This document shows, in pieces, positions 58,097 to 64,000 of a stretch of DNA of 64,000 nt (position 1 is its first letter; every line of letters begins with the position of its first letter). A model generated the notes under the pieces. That model was not told the origin of the DNA. It searched no databases and saw only the letters and a program-made list of their open reading frames with translations. Origin of the DNA: Welwitschia mirabilis (Eukaryota; Gnetophyta; Gnetopsida; Welwitschiales); contig JBOZIK010000001.1 of the NCBI GenBank assembly GCA_051453625.1, forward strand, positions 144,610,962 to 144,674,961, read 5' to 3'. The position numbers and the translations under genes are program-made.

Positions 58097-60104
58097 AAGA
58101 GGTTTCCTCCTAGAAACTTATCATTAGTTGTTTGCGCCAACTTTCATGTTACGTAATTCTCTTCTTATCCAAATCAATTTACTTATAAATAACTTGATTA
58201 TTTTCTCATCTGACTTTGAAGTAACTTTTGATCTTACTTTAAGGGAAGTATCAAAAGTAAGAGCAAGGTACACTAAGTCTAGATCATTAGCAAGAAGATA
58301 GTTTTTAAGAAGTAAGAAGTTAAGGTGCTTCATCAATCCTTCAACAAGCAAATAAGCAATGAGACTGTATCTAATACAAGAGTAACAAGTTTAAATCATA
58401 AAAGATGTACCAGACTATACAAGATTTTACATAACTTGAATCATGTAGAAATATAAGAATTAGGGTCAACTAAGGTAAGTATGCTTCCAAAACTATAGAT
58501 AAGGTTTAAGAAATATTCCCTTATAATCATGTATTACTTAAGATGCATAAAGATTAGGTCACTAACTGGAAGAGTTTTAGGGGATAGGAATCAAGATACT
58601 TTGCTAACTAATTCTAGCATTACAAGGTAACCAAAGAGGTTATAGGTAATACAAGAATAACAAATGCAAGTCATAACATGACTTAAGCCAATCACCATGT
58701 AACATTTAAGATTAAGCAAATCAGATATACTACAATTCCATGGACTAAATTCATAGCAAGGTTCCAACTAGTTGAGATAAATAAAACACCTTCAAAAAAT
58801 GCAATAATTTGGAGATCAAAAATTTCCTTGGATATAAATAGCACGAGAACTTAAGATTATACAAATTAAGCATAATTATAATCAATGCTCATAACAAGGG
58901 TTAAATTAATTAATGACAACTAAACTTCCTGAAATATTTCAAGTTTCTAAGAATTTGCAACAATTTAAGATATAAAAGTTCTTTTAGATGAGGTGGAATG
59001 CAATAACTTAAGATCATAAAATCATATCTAAGTTAAAAGTAAAACTAGAGTTGTATAAGACATAAGAAAACTGATAAGGGTTATGTAAGATATATAACAA
59101 GAGAATCTGACTTCATACAAGATTTAAGCAATGCTTAGGATTATATAAAATTTTAATGTAATAAGCTTTTTAGGTTATCATGCCATCGATCAAATATTCT
59201 TGCATTACCTACAATTTATGCCTTAGATTAAAAAGGTCATCGTGACCTAGCATCATAGACTAAAACTCATCTCATTACCACTACATACTTCAATAACTTC
59301 CTACTCTATGATGGCATTCTTATCTCAACTTACTATGATGGATGTTATCAAAAGATACTCTGCCATATAAGTTACCATTAGACACAAATTTTAAATGTTG
59401 CTCTTGACAAACTTTAAGGAATAAGAGAGAGATTCAATCATGAGCACCAGCTAACATTACTTATCAAGATTAGACTATCCACAAGTTTTATAGATCTTAT
59501 TAGCTCTTACAAGTTCCATGGGCCACTTCTAAATGAAAGAGTTAACATACTAGATTGTTATGAAGGAGGACATTAGTGCCCAAATTATCACTCAAAGTAT
59601 TAGATGTCATCAAAGTAGATGTATTTCAGATGAATGCACACTAATGCTAACTTAATTACAAGGTAAATACAAGAATATCAATATGCACCAAATGTGCGTA
59701 TCTTACCCAAGGATCTACAAGGACAACATCAATAATTTGATCATAAAATTTTCAGTTCCTCGAGATATTTCATAAGTTGTATGAAATATTCATGTGCTCA
59801 CAAAAGTTAAGCTAGTATATGCATTATTAGATATTTTAGAGCAAGAGAAGAAAGGGAAAACAAGAGCAGTCTCATTTCAATGCAAAATACTTCATTGTAA
59901 TTGAAGCACTTTAACTCATTAAAGAGAGTATATCATTAATTTAAAGACATTTTTGGACTGACAACCGAGTAAGAAAAAACACTAAAAAATTTTCAAGCAC
60001 AAAAATTCTATTGGAAAGACAATTTTTAAGTTAGTAGGATTACACATCTAACATAAGGCACAGAGCAAACAAGAAGAAAGAGATCATGACATCTAGATTA
60101 GAGC
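58097..60104 (-). other. Presumed internal sequence between two LTR copies
   Basis: About 2.0 kb without legible gag or pol. The 75-codon minus-strand frame at 58,124-58,351 lies just before the polypurine tract but shows no chromodomain or integrase motif. It could be a non-autonomous internal region or unrelated DNA. Confidence 0.4.
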
Positions 60105-60354
60105 TAAAAAATTTCAGTTAACTTAATATTTCAATCAATTAACTAAAGAAATAACTATAAGTTTAAGCCTTCAATAATCTCTAAATAAATAATCATGCAA
60201 ATATCAAGTTTACTTTTTACTTTTATCTCGAGATCATTATTTCTACACAATTTGGAACTAGACTTATTTAATTACTAATTTTTTAATATTTTATAACTTA
60301 TCAAAATAACTAGAAGGGTTTTAAATTTTATGAAAAAGAATCTAGACTATAACA
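60105..60354 (-). repeat. Partial second copy of the Gypsy-type LTR
   Basis: 250 bp matching 57,832-58,082, about 9% different by hand count, ending TCTAGACTATAACA. It contains the TTTTATCTCGAGATCATTATTTCTACACAA block (shared in pieces). It covers only the minus-strand 5' end of the LTR, and similarity stops abruptly at 60,105. Confidence 0.75.
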
Positions 60355-61355
60355 CCTTGTTTTTCTCTTATTGCTTTCTTTCATGACTTGATAAGTGTTC
60401 TTTATGAAAATAATAAATCCATTGTATAGTTATGAATGTGAGCAAGATCCCCTTGAAAATCAACTGTACCTCACAACTTGTTATTTCTTCTTTCATTTGT
60501 ATTAGACAAGGCCATCTTGAAGGGAATGTTTTAGATGCTAATTAGACTCCTTCCCACTAGTACTAATAATTAGAACCATGTCTAACATTAGAGTCACTCT
60601 TTAGAATGATCGAAGTTGAAAAGATTGACATGAATGTTTCATGTTTTTCATGTGTATATAAGGTTTTGACATTAATTTTTTTGAAACGAAACATGTTCTT
60701 CTTCAACCTTCATAGAAAGAAAATTTTTAAAGGTCTATTGATAATAAGTTGATAGAAATTATGAGAAAATCTATGGATTTGCAGCATAAGATGTTCATAG
60801 ATCATAATAAGCCTAGATACACTAACTTCATAACATTATAGGATACATTGTATTTATAAAATGATTTGAAGCTTATTAATCTCATCAAAAGCATGAACAA
60901 CTTATATCATAAGTAAGGAAATACATGATATTTGATTACGTAAGTAACTAGTATTAAGAAAAAGGTTACTAAAATTAACCTGCAAAACCAAGTTTGCATA
61001 TACTATGTTAAATTAATTATATTTTGTTTCAATTATCCATCTTTATGTATTTATATTATATCATTACAGGTAATAGGAATCTATTATAAATGACCTTTGA
61101 TACACTTAGTGAAGATTGTATTAACACTAAATCATAGTTTAACTTTGTAGTACCTCATCATCTGAAGCTACATTTAAAGTATCATATCCTCATAGTGAAT
61201 GACATTTCAATAAACATTATTTAAGCAAACATCCATCTAGTGTTATGAATCATGATCAGGATACCATCAATTAGACATAGCAAGTAGATGCATCTCCTTA
61301 ACATCATCATTCTTAGCTAAAGAAGAAAACACATTAGAATAATGCTACTCTAAAG
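60355..61355 (+). other. Presumed leader and gag N-terminus of Copia-2, not legible
   Basis: No LTR or PBS found. Since gag and protease motifs follow at 61.36 kb, the gag start should be here, but no motif survives that I can name. Confidence 0.35.
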
Positions 61356-63123
61356 AAGAATACATATTGGTCTTCACATTATAAAAGACAAGATCATATC
61401 ACCAATTATTGTCAAATTTCTTGGAATAAAATTAAAGCTATTCCTTAGGAGAATGTAGTTATTAATGATTCTAATTCTTAGATAATTCTAAATGTTATGA
61501 ATTTAGATCCATGTTTGAAAGTCATGATTTTATGTATATGAATGGAAACATATCTTCTAATGAATATTAAATTCTTGATACTAGTGCAACTAGGTGTATG
61601 ACATACATGCATGACTATTTTAATGACTTTCTAGCATATATGAGTTAAGTTTACTTGGTGGACAAAAATCTAATTTCTATGGAAGATTATGGTATAGTTA
61701 CCTTTTATTTTCCTATGTTCTTCTATGTTCTATGTGTCCCCTTTTTAAGGTTACCTTGTTTTTCCCTTTGCAGATTTATCAGAAAATATTACTCTATCTC
61801 TATGATAAAGGATTTCATTGAAATTTTTAATTCTTATTAAAATATTATCATGAAAGGCTATAAGGATGAAAAAATAATGCATATTTAATGATGTTTTAGT
61901 GTACATGAAATTGCCTATCATATCTCATAAGAAGAAATTTTCTCATTTCTTTTATGACATGCTTACTTGAGTCATCCAAATCCTTATTAATTAAAAGTAA
62001 CAAGTGAGAATTAAAATCAAATTCTACCCTCTATTTCCTATGATTTCCTAAAATGAAAAGCATGTATAATAGGTAAAGAAATGTAATAACACTTTCTTCC
62101 AATAAATGATGTGCTAATCAAAAACCTTTACTCATTCATCATGATCTATATGATCCTATATTGGTTCTTAAACTCTAAGGATATTACTAATTCATATTAT
62201 TCATACATGATTTTTTATGTATCACTTGGGTATATTTGATGGGATCAAAATCTCTTTCTTTAAAAATTTTCAAGATTTTCAAAGAAAAAGTAGAAAAGAA
62301 ACTAGTAATAAGATTAAGGGTTTTCACTTTGATAATGGTGATGAGTATTTAATAATTAAATTTAAGAACTTATTAATTTAGAAGGCATTCATCATCTAAA
62401 AACATGTCTAGAAGAATATTAATAAAATTACACCATTAAATGATTTAATTAGACTATCATGAATATTGCACATCTAATGATGGACTTTAATGAATGCAAA
62501 TCATACTTATGGAATGAAGCTATTAGTTCTATGATCTATTGTCATACTTGTATTAACTGTGATTCTTAAAAGTGTATATTCACTACTAAAAAATAGAATG
62601 AACATATGCCCACTCTAAACCATATTCTTGTGTTTTAATGTAAGTGTTATTTCTTATTCCTATAAAACATTAGGATAAGCTTGGTATTCATTCTAATGCT
62701 AGCATTTTTGTAGGATATCCAACTAGCTAGAAATGCTATAACATGTATATTATTAAAAATTATAAGATCATCATCTCTCATGATGTGAGATTTTTTGAAA
62801 CCGTATAAAATATTTTTTATCTTAATCTTTCCAACTTGCATCCTTTCTTTCAATTTATGCAAATTTGAGATACTCAATGTGATATGGCTGAGGGGAAGGG
62901 GATATGCCCATTAATCATAATTTCTTAGTTCCTTCTAATTAAAATGGTTTATCCATAATACAACCTAAAGGAATTGAAAATTTTTATATGCCTTATCCAT
63001 GAGTACATGATTTTAGCAGTAATTCATTAGATTGTTCTATAGAAAATTCTAAAACATACCCAAGATGAAAACAAAGTACTTGGTTGGAATCTACTCTATA
63101 AAATGTTTTTAATGATGAAAAGC

Positions 63124-63156
<33 letters not shown>

Positions 63157-63930
63157 TTCAACATGATCATTGGATCCAACCTGTGAAAGAAAAATATAAT
63201 GTACTTGTGAAAAATGGTATATTAAAGTTTATTAATCTTTGCATTACCTAATAAATGGATTTTCTATAATAAGTACAAGTTCTAAATATTCTTGAATAAG
63301 GTAAAGATTAGCTCGTTGTAATGGGCATACATTAAAGAAAATGATTAGACTATAATGAAGTATTTCACTAATAGATAAATAGGCTACCATCAAAAGGGAT
63401 GAAAGATGAACTAGTCATCTTAAAGAAGAAATATATATATATATATATATATGATGTAATCTAGGAGTTTTAAATTGAAAGGTAAAGAATTAAAAGTATG
63501 TAGACTAATTTAGTTACTATAAGAGCTAAAACAATCTTTCAGAAAATGATACATAAAACATACTAGTTACTTGGATACCCTTGAATATAAACTATATGAC
63601 TACTAGAATGTAGATGTCATATTAATTATAATATATGATGAAAACAAATTTACATGCATAGTGATTTATTAAGATGAATTGTTAATAACTGGTAAAGTGG
63701 ATGTGAATCATACAAAAATTGGTTTAAGTAAGGCATTTAAAATTTTTAATCTAGGATTAGCTAGATTTTATAATAATGTAGAATTTGAAAAAATAAAGAA
63801 TGAAATGTCGTTAACTAAAAAAAAGTAAATTAAAGACTTGATTTAGACATTTAGGTTAAAAAATGCTAAAGAAGTCATTATAGCTTTGGAATAGAATTTA
63901 AAAATTAGTGCTAATGAATGTTCATGTGTG
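61356..63930 (+). pseudogene. Copia-2 gag-pol remnant, runs toward the window end
   Basis: A zinc-knuckle remnant, HYKRQDHITNYC, is at about 61,375-61,415. Protease follows as LDTSATRCMTYMHDYF at 61,571-61,620 (family LDSGAT.HMT; Asp kept). LSHPNPY near 61,975 fits the GAG-pre-integrase LgHp. Integrase gives EGIHHLKTC at 62,381-62,407, IMNIAHLMMDFN and LWNEAIS near 62,455-62,525, then IFVGYPTS and IIISHDVRFFE at 62,700-62,800. RT starts near 63,165 (PVKEKYNVLVKNG); its active site reads VIY.DELLITG at 63,655-63,690, with a stop and Glu where YVDD is expected, then KAFKIFNLGLARFY and IKDLI. An A27 run (63,125-63,151) and (AT)n (63,430-63,452) interrupt it. Confidence 0.78.
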
Positions 63931-64000
63931 GCAGTGGATCAAATTAAACTAAGTTAAAACTTAATATAATTCTTTCATAAGGAAATATATGGTAATTTTA
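63931..64000. other. Window end, no further feature recognised
   Basis: The Copia-2 RT/RNase H region should continue beyond the window. Confidence 0.3.

Noticed and set aside
1-64000. CRISPR array, bacterial operons or organelle genome
   Set aside because: No spaced identical repeats of CRISPR size, no ribosome-binding or operon structure, and no plastid or mitochondrial gene. Retrotransposons and a nuclear-type tRNA indicate plant nuclear DNA.

Overview
This is AT-rich nuclear DNA from a land plant, most likely a seed plant with a repeat-rich genome. The evidence is Athila-like Ty3/Gypsy and Tork/Tnt1-like Ty1/Copia remnants, a plant L1-type LINE with a DUF4283/zinc-knuckle ORF1, primer-binding sites of the tRNA-iMet and tRNA-Asp kinds, a tRNA-Leu(AAG) relic and a tRNA-like SINE candidate. 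I found no intact protein-coding gene. Nearly all recognisable coding sequence is transposon-derived and broken by stops and frameshifts. C-to-T and G-to-A changes dominate wherever two copies can be compared, as expected from long decay of methylated DNA.

Layout. 1-205: minisatellite with a 37-38 bp unit. 4.4-21.0 kb: an old L1-type LINE on the minus strand (ORF1 20.8-20.0 and 10.0-9.7 kb; endonuclease 9.7-9.06 kb; RT 9.06-7.4 kb). Its ORF1 is split by a plus-strand Athila-like element (10,003-19,964), an Athila-family LTR lies in its 3' part (4,403-5,405), and a tandem duplication of about 1.97 kb (5,138-9,088) copies LTR end plus RT. 20.8-36.8 kb: mostly unidentifiable, with dispersed repeats, the SINE candidate (27.38 kb) and the tRNA-Leu relic (28,411-28,491) in a segment that keeps more CpG than its surroundings. 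36.8-49.75 kb: a second LINE of another clade, on the minus strand, split inside its RT by an 11.1 kb minus-strand Athila-like element (37,938-49,060) with two LTRs and a 5 bp target-site duplication, TACAT. 49.76-54.17 kb: a plus-strand Tork-like Copia element with 5' LTR, PBS, gag and pol but no recognisable 3' LTR. 54.24-55.0 kb: the clearest CpG-rich island, with a CACTA-like terminus. 55.9-60.35 kb: a long minus-strand Gypsy-type LTR flanked by PPT on one side and PBS on the other, plus a second partial LTR end. 60.4-64.0 kb: a second, heavily decayed Copia element running off the window.

How the parts relate: the window is a layered transposon record. LINEs came first, LTR retrotransposons landed inside them, and deletion, duplication and deamination followed. 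No element looks autonomous: integrase, RT or protease residues are missing in every case examined. I found no convincing new biological system. The most useful leads are the two nested insertions, the CpG island at 54.24-55.0 kb, the PPT-LTR-PBS arrangement and the tRNA relic. Boundaries without a stated duplication are hand estimates.
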